Below, piece after piece: positions 14,494-21,917 of a stretch of 38,742 nt of DNA (the stretch's first letter is position 1; the number at the start of each line of letters is the position of its first letter). The DNA lies in IMG/VR virus record IMGVR_UViG_3300039002_000121, positions 1-38,742 of that record, one strand, 5' to 3'. The stretch is from a virus. The notes beneath the pieces were generated by a model. The model made no database searches. It had not been told where the DNA came from and was given only the letters and a program-made list of their open reading frames with translations. Both the position numbers and the translations under genes were made by a program.

Positions 14494-15957
14494 TCATGGA
14501 TGCACCCCGAGCGCGAGCGAATCGAGGACGTGCCGGAGCGTCGACATGTCGCTGCCGATGGTGAGCCCGACGAAGACGATCTCGGAGAAGGTCGCCGCGC
14601 CAACGTGCGCCTTCGAATCGAAGAACGTGATGGCCGCGCCTGCTGGGATATCGCTCACGAGCGAGCCGAAGGGCGGCGCCGCGATGCTGGCGCCGTCGAG
14701 CCAGACCATGATCTGCGCGACGCCGCCGCTGTTTCGAACCAGCGTCACGTCGAGGAGATGCCAGAAATCGAGCGACACTGCAGCGAGCAGCGTGACCGAG
14801 TACCCGGATGGCGCGGTCACCGTGAGGTCGCCTGAAGCGTTCACGCTGACGCTGAACAAGATTCCCGGCGTCGGGTCCTCGACAAAGAGGAGGCTCTGGA
14901 CCGCTGCCACGCCGGAGGCGACCTTGAAGATGAGGCGCGCCGAGAGGTCCGAGCTCACGGCCGGGAAGCCGGACGGACTTCCACGCCCGACGCTGTCGGT
15001 GACGAGCGTCGGACCAAAGGCCTGGTCGATGCGTGTCCGGCGCAAGCCCTCCGGGCGAAGAGGCCCAGTCGGAAGACCGAAGACGACGTTTCCCTGGATG
15101 AAGAGCCGCGCCTGGATGTCACCCCACGCCGGCTCGCCGGGAAGGCTGACCATCGGTGGCGTCGTTCGGTCTACGCGGTTCGGCGCCCACGCCCAGGTGA
15201 AGCCGTCGAAGCCTTCGATGGAGACACCGTCGGCGCGCACTGCGAGCGCGTCAGCATCGCTTCGGTGCTGGTCGATCGTGATACTTCCGCCGGTCTGGAT
15301 GCCCGCGAACACGAGCTCCGTAATGATGGCTGGATTCGTCCCTGCGATATTGTTCAAGAGCGCGAGCGTTGCGTTCCCTGCGAAGGCTGTGAGCGGACCG
15401 CCTTCTCCGGCGAAGCTCGGAGTGAAGTCGACGCCGTTCATGAACGCGTGGAACTTGCCACCGGCGAAGTCGACCAGGACGTCGAGGAGGACGTAGTCTC
15501 CGAGGAACGCTCCGATGTCGATGGTCTCGTTGTAGAGACCGAGCTGCGCGGTGAGCTGAAGCAGCGTCATCGAGCGGTGAATGGTAATCCGCTGCGCGGC
15601 TTGACCAAGCTCGAAGTAGGTTTCGGTTCCAACAGTACGAGGCGCGCGCAGGATGAGTCGGATGTAGAGCTGCGTGTTCGTCGGGTTTGGATAGTTCGGG
15701 CCCGAGAGCAGGTTCCCACCGAGTCCGACGACGGCGTTGTTCACGCGGGCTGATCCAGCCCCACGTGCGTCGAGTCCTGGTGTCTCCTGCTCAAAAGCGA
15801 GTCGGCCGCTCGGCGTGAGTGCGGCCGCTACGCCGCCAAGGAGCGCCGGCCAGCTGGTCGGTGTCGCTTGGTCCGAGGCGAAGGCCCAGGTCCACGACCC
15901 GCCATCGACGGCTTGTCCGCTCAGAGCGGAATCGACGCTGATGGTCGTCGCCGTCAC
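14494..15957 (-). CDS. Tandem LamG/concanavalin-like virion protein
   Basis: 487 residues from GTG at 15957, overlapping the previous stop as GTGA. Two halves repeat the same plan. The first runs from about 18 (DGGSWTWAF) to about 223 (TELVFAGIQTG); the second from about 251 (DGFTWAWAP) to about 470 (SEIVFVGLTIG). Each contains a jelly-roll signature, KFHAFMNGVDF and AQIMVWLDGASI, typical of laminin-G/concanavalin A-like lectin folds that often bind glycans. It could be a head or tail decoration or an adhesin. There is no signal peptide, so it is probably a virion component. The duplication is visible by eye; the fold name is inference. Confidence 0.7.
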   Translation of the reverse strand: MTATTISVDSALSGQAVDGGSWTWAFASDQATPTSWPALLGGVAAALTPSGRLAFEQETPGLDARGAGSARVNNAVVGLGGNLLSGPNYPNPTNTQLYIRLILRAPRTVGTETYFELGQAAQRITIHRSMTLLQLTAQLGLYNETIDIGAFLGDYVLLDVLVDFAGGKFHAFMNGVDFTPSFAGEGGPLTAFAGNATLALLNNIAGTNPAIITELVFAGIQTGGSITIDQHRSDADALAVRADGVSIEGFDGFTWAWAPNRVDRTTPPMVSLPGEPAWGDIQARLFIQGNVVFGLPTGPLRPEGLRRTRIDQAFGPTLVTDSVGRGSPSGFPAVSSDLSARLIFKVASGVAAVQSLLFVEDPTPGILFSVSVNASGDLTVTAPSGYSVTLLAAVSLDFWHLLDVTLVRNSGGVAQIMVWLDGASIAAPPFGSLVSDIPAGAAITFFDSKAHVGAATFSEIVFVGLTIGSDMSTLRHVLDSLALGVHP

Positions 15958-16283
15958 TTCTTCTCCGTGGCCGAGACGAGCTGTGCGGCCGAGCTGAGCG
16001 CGCCGGAGACAGCAGCTCCAGCGCGCTTGAACTGGTCATCGATGTGGCCGTACGGGTCGAGCGAGATGCGCTCCGCCTCGACCTTGACCGCTTGCTCGTG
16101 CGTGATTAGGCCTGCGTCGACGAGAAGGTCTTCGGTCGCGATGTCGGCCTCGTTGTGCGCGCGGAGGATCTCGGTCGCCTGCGCGGCCTGTTCCTCGTTC
16201 ATGAACCCGAGCTTCCTGGCGATGGCGACGAAACTTGCTCGGAGGTTGATCGGCTCCTTCTTAGCGACTGCCCTTTTCGCCAC
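15954..16283 (-). CDS. Small helical protein, 109 residues, unknown
   Basis: Starts at GTG 16283 (MAKRAVAKKEPINLRASF), with AGGAGG about six bases upstream inside the preceding gene, which it overlaps by 23 bases. The sequence is basic at the N-terminus, then helical with a repeated element (NEEQAAQATEIL, THEQAVKVEAER), and ends in a small Ala/Ser-rich amphipathic helix. No transmembrane segment is evident. It joins the membrane cassette to the LamG-like gene by coupled overlaps on both sides. Function unknown. Confidence 0.65.
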   Translation of the reverse strand: MAKRAVAKKEPINLRASFVAIARKLGFMNEEQAAQATEILRAHNEADIATEDLLVDAGLITHEQAVKVEAERISLDPYGHIDDQFKRAGAAVSGALSSAAQLVSATEKK

Positions 16284-16638
16284 GGCGAACCTCCTGAAGG
16301 TCCTCGCGCAGCGCGCGCTGCTCTTGGAGGACCTCCTTCAGCTTCTCGACGACCTGCTCCGTACCAAGCTTGTTGGTAGTGAACGCCTCGATGGCGCGTT
16401 CGAGCAAGCTCGAGGTCTGCTTGGTGAGATTCTGGACCAGCTCGACCTTGCTCCGTTCGGCTTCGACTTCGCGGTCGCGCGCTTTCTTGTAGAGGCCACC
16501 AAGCGTGCCGACGGTACCAGCGAGGGTGGTCACGATGGTGATCCACCCCCAGAGCGGAACGGGGGGTTCAGACGCTTGCTGCGCAGCAGCCGACGTGGAA
16601 GCTGTCTGCGCAAGGAGAAGAACGAACCAAGCCCCCAT
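16261..16638 (-). CDS. Membrane protein with C-terminal coiled coil (holin/spanin-like candidate)
   Basis: 125 residues from ATG at 16638. The N-terminus (MGAWFVLLLAQTASTSAAAQ) looks like a short signal or membrane segment. A clear transmembrane stretch follows at about 30-50 (PLWGWITIVTTLAGTVGTLGG), then KKARDRE and about 70 residues of charged coiled coil (KVELVQNLTKQTSSLLERAI onwards). This layout is found in some phage holins and inner-membrane spanins. It lies next to another membrane protein and an exported protein, which supports a lysis cassette, but no endolysin was found nearby. The exact role is undecided. Confidence 0.62.
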   Translation of the reverse strand: MGAWFVLLLAQTASTSAAAQQASEPPVPLWGWITIVTTLAGTVGTLGGLYKKARDREVEAERSKVELVQNLTKQTSSLLERAIEAFTTNKLGTEQVVEKLKEVLQEQRALREDLQEVRRGEKGSR

Positions 16639-16653
16639 GCGTCACCGTGTCTC

Positions 16654-17187
16654 CTACTGCGGCGCCGCCTGCCCCGCGGGGTTGGACAGCCCGTAGCCGA
16701 CGAATGCGAAGAGCGTCGTCTTCGATGGCGCGACAAGCGCGGATTGCGTCGAGTCGTAGAACGTGTACCCAAGGCCCAGGCCGAAGCCCTTGTACAGCAC
16801 TCCGTGAATCAGGAACGCGAAGCTTCCGGCGGCCGACTTGCTGTCGACGGTCAGCTCGGGCGCAACGTATGCGCCGAGCTCGATGGGGAACCGCGAAGTC
16901 GCATTCCCCCACTTGTAGCTCGCACCGATGCCGATGCCGGTCGACAGCGCATGGAGCGTACCGTCGAAGCGGAGCACCGTCGTCGAAAGCACCGCGCTCA
17001 TTCCGAAGCCCGCGTCCTTGAACAGACCGATGATCTCGCCGATGGACGACTCCACGGTCGAGGTGGTCACCGCCGGGATCGAGCCCGAGCTCGTCTTGAC
17101 GAGGCACTTCGAAGGGACGACAGCCGCGGCCGGCGTCGCGAGCAACGCCGAGAACAAGAGGGCGATGAGGAGCAGACCACGCTTCAC
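16654..17187 (-). CDS. Exported protein with beta-barrel-like pattern
   Basis: 177 residues from GTG at 17187, overlapping the previous stop as GTGA; a longer frame to 17442 is rejected because it overlaps the upstream membrane gene. The N-terminus is a classical signal peptide: KRG, a hydrophobic run LLLIALLFSALLA, and an AxA-type site in TPAAAV. The mature part alternates hydrophobic and polar residues with aromatic girdle-like positions (IGASYKWGNA, FPIELGAYVAPELTV, GLGLGYTFYDSTQ, FAFVGYGLSNP), resembling an outer-membrane barrel of about eight strands. Such a protein is unusual in a virion operon. It might act on the host envelope, in lysis or in exclusion; this is inference. Confidence 0.62.
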   Translation of the reverse strand: MKRGLLLIALLFSALLATPAAAVVPSKCLVKTSSGSIPAVTTSTVESSIGEIIGLFKDAGFGMSAVLSTTVLRFDGTLHALSTGIGIGASYKWGNATSRFPIELGAYVAPELTVDSKSAAGSFAFLIHGVLYKGFGLGLGYTFYDSTQSALVAPSKTTLFAFVGYGLSNPAGQAAPQ

Positions 17188-17717
17188 TTTGCACCTCCTG
17201 CGGCCGCAGCAGGCGGCGCCGTTACAGGTGCCGTCGCAGTTGGTGGTGACGGTGCGGGCGGTGTCGAGTTCCGGCGCGGACCCTTCAGAAACTTGTCGCG
17301 CGCGGGCTGGAGCACGAGCTCCCAGCTCGCGATGGCCATGCCGCCGACGTTCAGCGCAGCGTGCAGAATGTCGAGCGCGCTCTTGTGGCGCTGAAGACCG
17401 ATGCTCACCGAGACAAGCATCGAGATGCCCATCGCGACCCACTTGTCGTAAGCGTCCGGGATCTTGATCTTGTCGAACAAGCCCAAGTATCGGGAGGCGC
17501 CGATGACGAACGCGAGGACGAGACCCGCTCCGTTGGCGTAGTCCTTCCGTTCGAAGGCAGCGGTGATGAGCTTGACCACGCCGAGCGCGTCATCGACGGA
17601 CTTGATGCCATCCGGGCTGACGGTAGTGGTCACGGTCGCTGTTCCTGCGAGGGCGGCGAGCGACATCATGATCAGAGCAAGGACGGCCAGCGCGGCGAGC
17701 AAGCGGTTAGTCTTCAT
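17184..17717 (-). CDS. Multi-spanning membrane protein (holin-like)
   Basis: 177 residues from ATG at 17717, chosen because GGAGGG lies seven bases upstream. The first ~25 residues form a signal anchor or cleavable signal (RLLAALAVLALIMMSLAALAG). Further hydrophobic segments follow at about 62-82 (GAGLVLAFVIGASRYLGLF) and 94-110 (WVAMGISMLVSVSIGLQ), with a weaker one near AALNVGGMAIASWELVL, and a Pro/Ala-rich tail. The size, number of membrane segments and neighbours suggest a holin, but no family signature was recognised. It overlaps the zinc-ribbon gene by 11 bases and is coupled to the exported protein by GTGA. Confidence 0.6.
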   Translation of the reverse strand: MKTNRLLAALAVLALIMMSLAALAGTATVTTTVSPDGIKSVDDALGVVKLITAAFERKDYANGAGLVLAFVIGASRYLGLFDKIKIPDAYDKWVAMGISMLVSVSIGLQRHKSALDILHAALNVGGMAIASWELVLQPARDKFLKGPRRNSTPPAPSPPTATAPVTAPPAAAAGGAK

Positions 17718-18099
17718 CGTCGTTCCCTCCCTCGTCTTCATCAACCGTGGCCGCGTGAATCGGCGGCGGTGGATGCGACGAGAAGTGCGGCGCGCCCGAC
17801 TCCGGGACGAAGTGGAGCGTCGCTTTGCCCCAGCTCCAGTCGGTGACGTCGCCGCAGTGCAGACAGTTCATGTTGCCGAGATTAGAGGTCGCGTAGACGA
17901 CGTTGTTGCACTTCCGGCAGCGTCCCTCGAGCAGGTGGACGGGCCTGAAGAGCTCGACGGTGCCGTTCCGGTCTTCGAGTTCGAGAAAGCGGTTTGCCAC
18001 GTAGTTCCTCACTCGGAGTCCGACCGGCAGGCACGCTCGTAGTGTACTCGATCCGGATCGGAATTCCTGGATTTCGTGGAGTCCATGTACCGCGCTCAA
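17707..18099 (-). CDS. Zinc-ribbon protein, unknown
   Basis: 130 residues from TTG at 18099, preferred because GAGGAGG lies four bases upstream; an ATG at 18120 adds seven residues but follows a strong hairpin and has no ribosome site. A Cys4 zinc ribbon is formed by C61/C64 (CRKC) and C79/C82 (CLHC). The C-terminus is acidic (DEDEGGNDDED). Many structural genes of large phages contain such ribbons. No enzymatic motif was seen. It comes directly after the hairpin that closes the capsid block and overlaps the membrane gene downstream, so it might be the first gene of the next translational unit. Confidence 0.65.
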   Translation of the reverse strand: MSAVHGLHEIQEFRSGSSTLRACLPVGLRVRNYVANRFLELEDRNGTVELFRPVHLLEGRCRKCNNVVYATSNLGNMNCLHCGDVTDWSWGKATLHFVPESGAPHFSSHPPPPIHAATVDEDEGGNDDED

Positions 18100-18123
18100 G
18101 CGACCTCCTCTTGCGACCATAAG

Positions 18124-18153
18124 GGTGGACGGCGCCCGAAGGCGCCGCCCACC
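18124..18153 (-). terminator. Stable hairpin with C(UUCG)G loop after the capsid block
   Basis: On the minus strand CGGCGCC and GGCGCCG (18147-18141, 18136-18130) pair around TTCG, giving the extra-stable C(UUCG)G loop. A further five pairs extend the stem after one mismatch. It begins eight bases past the preceding stop. Only a poor U-tract (CTTAT) follows, so it may be a weak terminator or a 3'-end protecting structure for the capsid-region message. Confidence 0.6.
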
Positions 18154-18160
18154 GCGGGGG

Positions 18161-19465
18161 TCACCCGATGGGTTGACCGTTCGGGCCGACCATCTCGGTG
18201 ACCATCGACTCCGCGACGTGCCCGCGCGCTTCCTGGAAGCCCGCGTTCACGAAGCCCTGCGGGCCCTGATACGTCATGCCCTGCGCCGCGAGCGTCGCCG
18301 GGCCTTGTGGACCGAAGCCTTGCGGAACTCCGATGGGGACGATGGCACCCTGACGCTCCGCCTTGCCGACGAGCGCTTGACCGCCGACGGACAGGTTGTC
18401 CGGAATGCCTTCGTCTCCCGACGCGATCTCGCTCATGCACTGACGCGCCCAGCGCTTCACGCCGCGGTACATGCCGTACGCCTCGATGTGCTGGTAGTCG
18501 TCGAGGCTCTTGTTCGGGATGGACTGGAGCGCCGCGAGCAGGTCCTCAGCGCGCATCCGCATGTTCTCCGGGACCTGCGGGGAGACCTGTTGACAGAGGA
18601 ACAGGATCTTCGGCTTCACGACCTCGGTCATCGCGACCGAGCCTGGGACCTGGCCCGGCATCGCCACGCCGGCTTGCATGCGCGTCGACTGGAGCTGCCC
18701 CTCGCCCGAGAAGATACCGCGCGTGGCGAGGTCCATCGAGATGAGCTCCTGCGCGCTCTTCGGCGGGGCGAAGTTGTGCGAGTTCGACGGCGAGACTTCC
18801 TGACCGTCGACCGCGCGCGTGGTGAGAAACTTTCGTTGCTCCTCAGCCGCCATCATCGCGGCCTCGACGTTCGGCGAGCCGTCTGGGTGGTACGCGTTCA
18901 GCTGCTTCGCGCGTGCCTGGTAGTAGGTCTCGACCTGCTCCGCGTCGAGCAGGATCATGTCCGGACGCCCGGCCCGCCGCTTCGCGAGCGCGCGGCGGAA
19001 GTTCGTCGACTTCTTCAGGATGGCGAAGTCGAAGTCCTCGGTGAGGTTCACCGGGTCCGGCGACGGGGGAACGAGCTTGCCTTGCGTCTGACCAGGCGCG
19101 ACCTCGATGTCGAGCGAGATCTGCATGTCGGTGAGGTTCTGAATCCAGACGTCACCGTCGGTCTTCTGCATGAAGTAATCGTTCCAGGAGTAACCCAGCT
19201 TGCGCTGAGTGATGCGCTTGGATGCGTCTTGTGACGAGGCGGGGGTAAGGTTCGGGGTCTGCGTCTCCATGGTCTGTCTCCTCACAGCTTCCCAAGTCGG
19301 AACTTCACGAACGCCAGGGGCCAACTTGATGACGAACGGCGCCTTATGAAGCACCGTCGCCATCTTGCTTCGAAGCAGCGTCCTCGCTTGAACCGGCGGA
19401 ACGTAACCTACGAACTGCCGGTCTTCGTCGACGACTACCACCTCGCCGTGGCGTCCTCTTCCCAC
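18161..19465 (-). CDS. Virion-type protein with N-terminal PLMP/RRXRR-like domain and nested start
   Basis: 434 residues from GTG at 19465. Residues 8-50 follow the pattern of the N-terminal PLMP domain of IscB-type proteins: VVVVDEDRQ, then 13 residues from the Asp to ARTLLR, then ATVLHKAPFVIKL, with the same spacing as the ARxLL...PFxI pattern I know from IscB. The literal RRxRR is absent. An ATG at 19270 (METQTPNLTP), with GAGGAG eight bases before it, opens the remaining 369 residues in the same frame; either this is a second product or the true start. The main part has a beta region (DVWIQNLTDMQISLDIEVAPG), helical segments and a Gly/Pro/Gln tail. It follows the major capsid and HNH genes, suggesting a head protein. 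No RuvC or HNH domain is fused. Confidence 0.7.
   Translation of the reverse strand: MGRGRHGEVVVVDEDRQFVGYVPPVQARTLLRSKMATVLHKAPFVIKLAPGVREVPTWEAVRRQTMETQTPNLTPASSQDASKRITQRKLGYSWNDYFMQKTDGDVWIQNLTDMQISLDIEVAPGQTQGKLVPPSPDPVNLTEDFDFAILKKSTNFRRALAKRRAGRPDMILLDAEQVETYYQARAKQLNAYHPDGSPNVEAAMMAAEEQRKFLTTRAVDGQEVSPSNSHNFAPPKSAQELISMDLATRGIFSGEGQLQSTRMQAGVAMPGQVPGSVAMTEVVKPKILFLCQQVSPQVPENMRMRAEDLLAALQSIPNKSLDDYQHIEAYGMYRGVKRWARQCMSEIASGDEGIPDNLSVGGQALVGKAERQGAIVPIGVPQGFGPQGPATLAAQGMTYQGPQGFVNAGFQEARGHVAESMVTEMVGPNGQPIG
19255..19272 (-). promoter_or_regulatory. Internal ribosome binding site and in-frame ATG
   Basis: GAGGAG lies about eight bases upstream of ATG 19270 inside an open frame that already encodes a recognisable domain upstream. 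It is stronger than the site before the outer GTG at 19465, where only GAGG is seen. This supports a nested second product lacking the PLMP-like domain. Confidence 0.6.
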
Positions 19466-19507
19466 TCAGGTTGCCTCGGCTCACGAGCCGGTTTCCGCGG
19501 CGCCAAC

Positions 19508-20110
19508 TCACCCGACAGCGGCGGCGCCGACGCCGATGCCGTTCGTCGCGTGCAGGAATAGGAGCAGGTTCTTGCTGCCCTTGCTCGAGTTACATCGCTT
19601 GCACGCGGGCACGATGTTCTCGATGGAATTGGATGACCCGTGCGGCCATGACAGCGGCGTCATGTGCTCAGCCGCAAGGCTTTCGTACGGCCTGAGGCAG
19701 TACGCGCAGCGCCCTCCAAACTCCGCAACTCGGGTTGCGAACTCCGCCGCCGTAAACGCACCCGGAGCCTTTGCTGTGAGCGCACGGTACCGAGCTGTAC
19801 GCGCAACAGTTTGTTCGGGGTGGGCCTGCTGTCGCGCGAGTACCTTTGCGAGGCGAATCTCTCGATGCCGCGCGTAGGACTCGCGGTTGCGCTGCCGCTT
19901 TCTCTCGCGTGAAGCAGCGTCCGAATTGAGCCGAGCCCGCTCGGTTTCTCGCGCACGGTCCTTGTTCGAGTGGTACCAGGTTAGTGCCTGCGCGCGCCCG
20001 CGGGCAGCACGCGCAGGAACCGCCTGGTAGCAACGGTTGCACAGACCCCGGCGTGAGGGGGCCGCTGAGCCCCCGCACGCCGTACAAGTCCGTGTAATCG
20101 TTGAGGTCAT
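19508..20110 (-). CDS. HNH homing endonuclease
   Basis: 200 residues from ATG at 20110. An N-terminal zinc ribbon (CTACG at residue 9, CNRCY at 24) is followed by a long Arg/Glu-rich helix (about 45-115) and a C-terminal HNH nuclease: CAYC (135-138), AEHMTPLSW (147-155), ENIVPACKRCN (164-174), so the metal and zinc ligands are present. It begins 18 bases after the major capsid stop, the usual place for a free-standing homing gene next to a conserved essential gene. It separates the capsid gene from the PLMP-like protein. Its HNH core is of a different type from the one beside the sheath gene. Confidence 0.88.
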   Translation of the reverse strand: MTSTITRTCTACGGSAAPSRRGLCNRCYQAVPARAARGRAQALTWYHSNKDRARETERARLNSDAASRERKRQRNRESYARHREIRLAKVLARQQAHPEQTVARTARYRALTAKAPGAFTAAEFATRVAEFGGRCAYCLRPYESLAAEHMTPLSWPHGSSNSIENIVPACKRCNSSKGSKNLLLFLHATNGIGVGAAAVG

Positions 20111-20128
20111 GAAACTAGGGGGTAATCC

Positions 20129-21838
20129 CTACTTCATGCCCTTTGCGCACGCGCGCGGGTTGCTGATGACGAAGCCGATGATCTCGCCGAACGCCCAGCC
20201 CTTTACGAACCGGAACTGCGAGAACATGTTGAACGGCTCGGAGAAGAGCTCCACGCGGATGCCCATCTCGCCCATGTACTCGGGTCCGGTGACCGCGTAG
20301 AACGTGCCGGCCGGGACGACTTCCTCGACCTGCGTGCCTGCGCTCGTGATGATCACCGCGTTCAGGAACGAACCGATGTAACCGGCGAGGATCAACTCGC
20401 GCTCGGTCACCGGGTCGACCTGCGAGGACATCGTCTTGACGATGTCGGAGAGTTCCGCACGGTTGATGAGGAACTTCTCGACCACCAGACGGTGCCGCTC
20501 GACCTGGTAGCGGACGTCTTCGAACGCCGCCACGCCGAGGCTCGTGAAGGAGGTGACCGCGTTCACGGTCTGGGCGGCGACGTCGATAAGTGCTCGACCT
20601 CGCTTGTCTTCCTCCAACTCGATTTCTTGACGCGCTGTGTCTTGAGCGCGGTCAAGGACATCGTAGTTCATCTGGTAGATGTCCTCGATGTCGACCGTCG
20701 GGAAGCTTCCGATCTTGAACTCGGACGGCGTCACGTACCGACCGAACAGGCGCGCCTCGAGGCCCTGGCCGTCCTGGCCGATGACCCACGCGGTGGACCG
20801 AACGTCCTTCGCGATACGGAACAGCTCGCCTTGGGCGAGCGGCCGCACGCGATACACCTTCCGAGCCCAGCCTTCGTAGTCGACCAGGTCCTTGATCGGC
20901 AGGAGTAACTCCTGCCCCATGATGGCGAAGCCTTCCGGGTCCTGCGTCGCGGCGGCCAGGATCTGACGGCGTTCCTCCGTCATCATCTGCTGCGCCTGAC
21001 GGTTGAACCGCGCGAAGCGGGCCTCGCGCCCGGCCGTCGTCAGCACGTGCTTGATCTGGACGAGAGCGTCCCTCGAGTTGTCCGCGTTCAGCTGGTTGTT
21101 CGCGCCGAACATCCGCTGACGAGGATCCGGAACCGCGCCCTGAAGCGCACCACGCCAGCCGCCGAACGCGACCGGGTTGAAGTTCCCGCCCGGCTCGAAC
21201 AGCTGCTCATCGGCGCGCGAGGCGAAGTGCTGGATCGGCTGCGCGTAACTCGGGAGGCTGGGCATCCCACCCTGCACCGCCTGCTGAAGCGCGGGCGCCT
21301 GGTACTGCGGGACCTGCGGCTGCTGCCACTGACCCTGCTGCACGAAGCCCTGCTGCATCGGCATCGGCGGGGCGAACTGCGGCTGTCCGTACTGTGCCTG
21401 CGGCATCCCGTACTGCGGCTGCTGCGGCTGCCCGGGACCCATGCCGCCCTGTTGCCACTGGTTGTACCAGTTCTGGGCGGAGGCCTGTTGCTGCTGCATC
21501 TGCGCCTGCGCGCGCATCGCCGACTGGGCGTACTGCGCGCGATACATCTGCCGCTGCTCGTGCGGCGTCAGCGGGCGCTGCTGCGCCTGCTGCGCCATCT
21601 GCGCCTGCTGATAGGCCAGCTGCTGTTGCTGCGCGTACGCCTGCTGGGCGTACTGCTGCGGCGCGTACTGGGCCTGCATCTGCATCGGCTGCTGCTGCGG
21701 GACGAACTGACCCGGCTGTCCTCCCGGGACGACCTGCAAGGCAGCTTGCCGCTGCTGCACGGTCTGGTTGGCCGCCACGTTCGCGGGCGTGCGCTGCCCG
21801 TTGACGACTTGGCGGTAGACATTGAGTGCTGCTACCAC
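20129..21838 (-). CDS. Major capsid protein with Gln-rich N-terminal extension
   Basis: 569 residues from GTG at 21838, preceded by GAAGGAG. From about residue 205 onward it looks like an HK97-fold capsid protein: helix and E-loop region (REARFARFNRQAQQMM), P-domain (FPTVDIEDIYQMNYDVLDRAQDTARQE), and C-terminal A-domain ending FGEIIGFVISNPRACAKG. The order after portal, protease/scaffold and a small beta protein confirms it. Residues ~26-202 are almost pure Gln/Ala/Pro/Met/Tyr (QQQ, YAQQ, GQPQ repeats), a prion-like composition. The extension could be a delta-domain scaffold removed by the protease, or stay as an internal or surface tether. The start is unambiguous because no other start with a ribosome site lies nearer the core. 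Confidence 0.88.
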   Translation of the reverse strand: MVAALNVYRQVVNGQRTPANVAANQTVQQRQAALQVVPGGQPGQFVPQQQPMQMQAQYAPQQYAQQAYAQQQQLAYQQAQMAQQAQQRPLTPHEQRQMYRAQYAQSAMRAQAQMQQQQASAQNWYNQWQQGGMGPGQPQQPQYGMPQAQYGQPQFAPPMPMQQGFVQQGQWQQPQVPQYQAPALQQAVQGGMPSLPSYAQPIQHFASRADEQLFEPGGNFNPVAFGGWRGALQGAVPDPRQRMFGANNQLNADNSRDALVQIKHVLTTAGREARFARFNRQAQQMMTEERRQILAAATQDPEGFAIMGQELLLPIKDLVDYEGWARKVYRVRPLAQGELFRIAKDVRSTAWVIGQDGQGLEARLFGRYVTPSEFKIGSFPTVDIEDIYQMNYDVLDRAQDTARQEIELEEDKRGRALIDVAAQTVNAVTSFTSLGVAAFEDVRYQVERHRLVVEKFLINRAELSDIVKTMSSQVDPVTERELILAGYIGSFLNAVIITSAGTQVEEVVPAGTFYAVTGPEYMGEMGIRVELFSEPFNMFSQFRFVKGWAFGEIIGFVISNPRACAKGMK

Positions 21839-21881
21839 TTTCGTTTCTCCTTCTTTGGTGTCGTCTTCGGAGGGAGCCCGG

Positions 21882-21899
21882 CCGCCGCGCTCGCGGCGG
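21882..21899. other. GC-rich hairpin upstream of the capsid gene
   Basis: CCGCCGC (21882-21888) and GCGGCGG (21893-21899) form a 7-bp stem around GCTC, about 45 bases upstream of the capsid start and 18 bases past the preceding stop. No U-tract follows on the minus strand. It could stabilise or attenuate the capsid message. Confidence 0.45.
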
Positions 21900-21917
21900 A
21901 CGAGCGTCCCTAGCCCG

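Noticed and set aside
19465-19508. A complete IscB/OMEGA system formed by the HNH gene and the PLMP-like domain
   Set aside because: No RuvC motifs, the order is wrong (HNH before PLMP), the reading frames are separate, and no omega-RNA-like structure was recognised.
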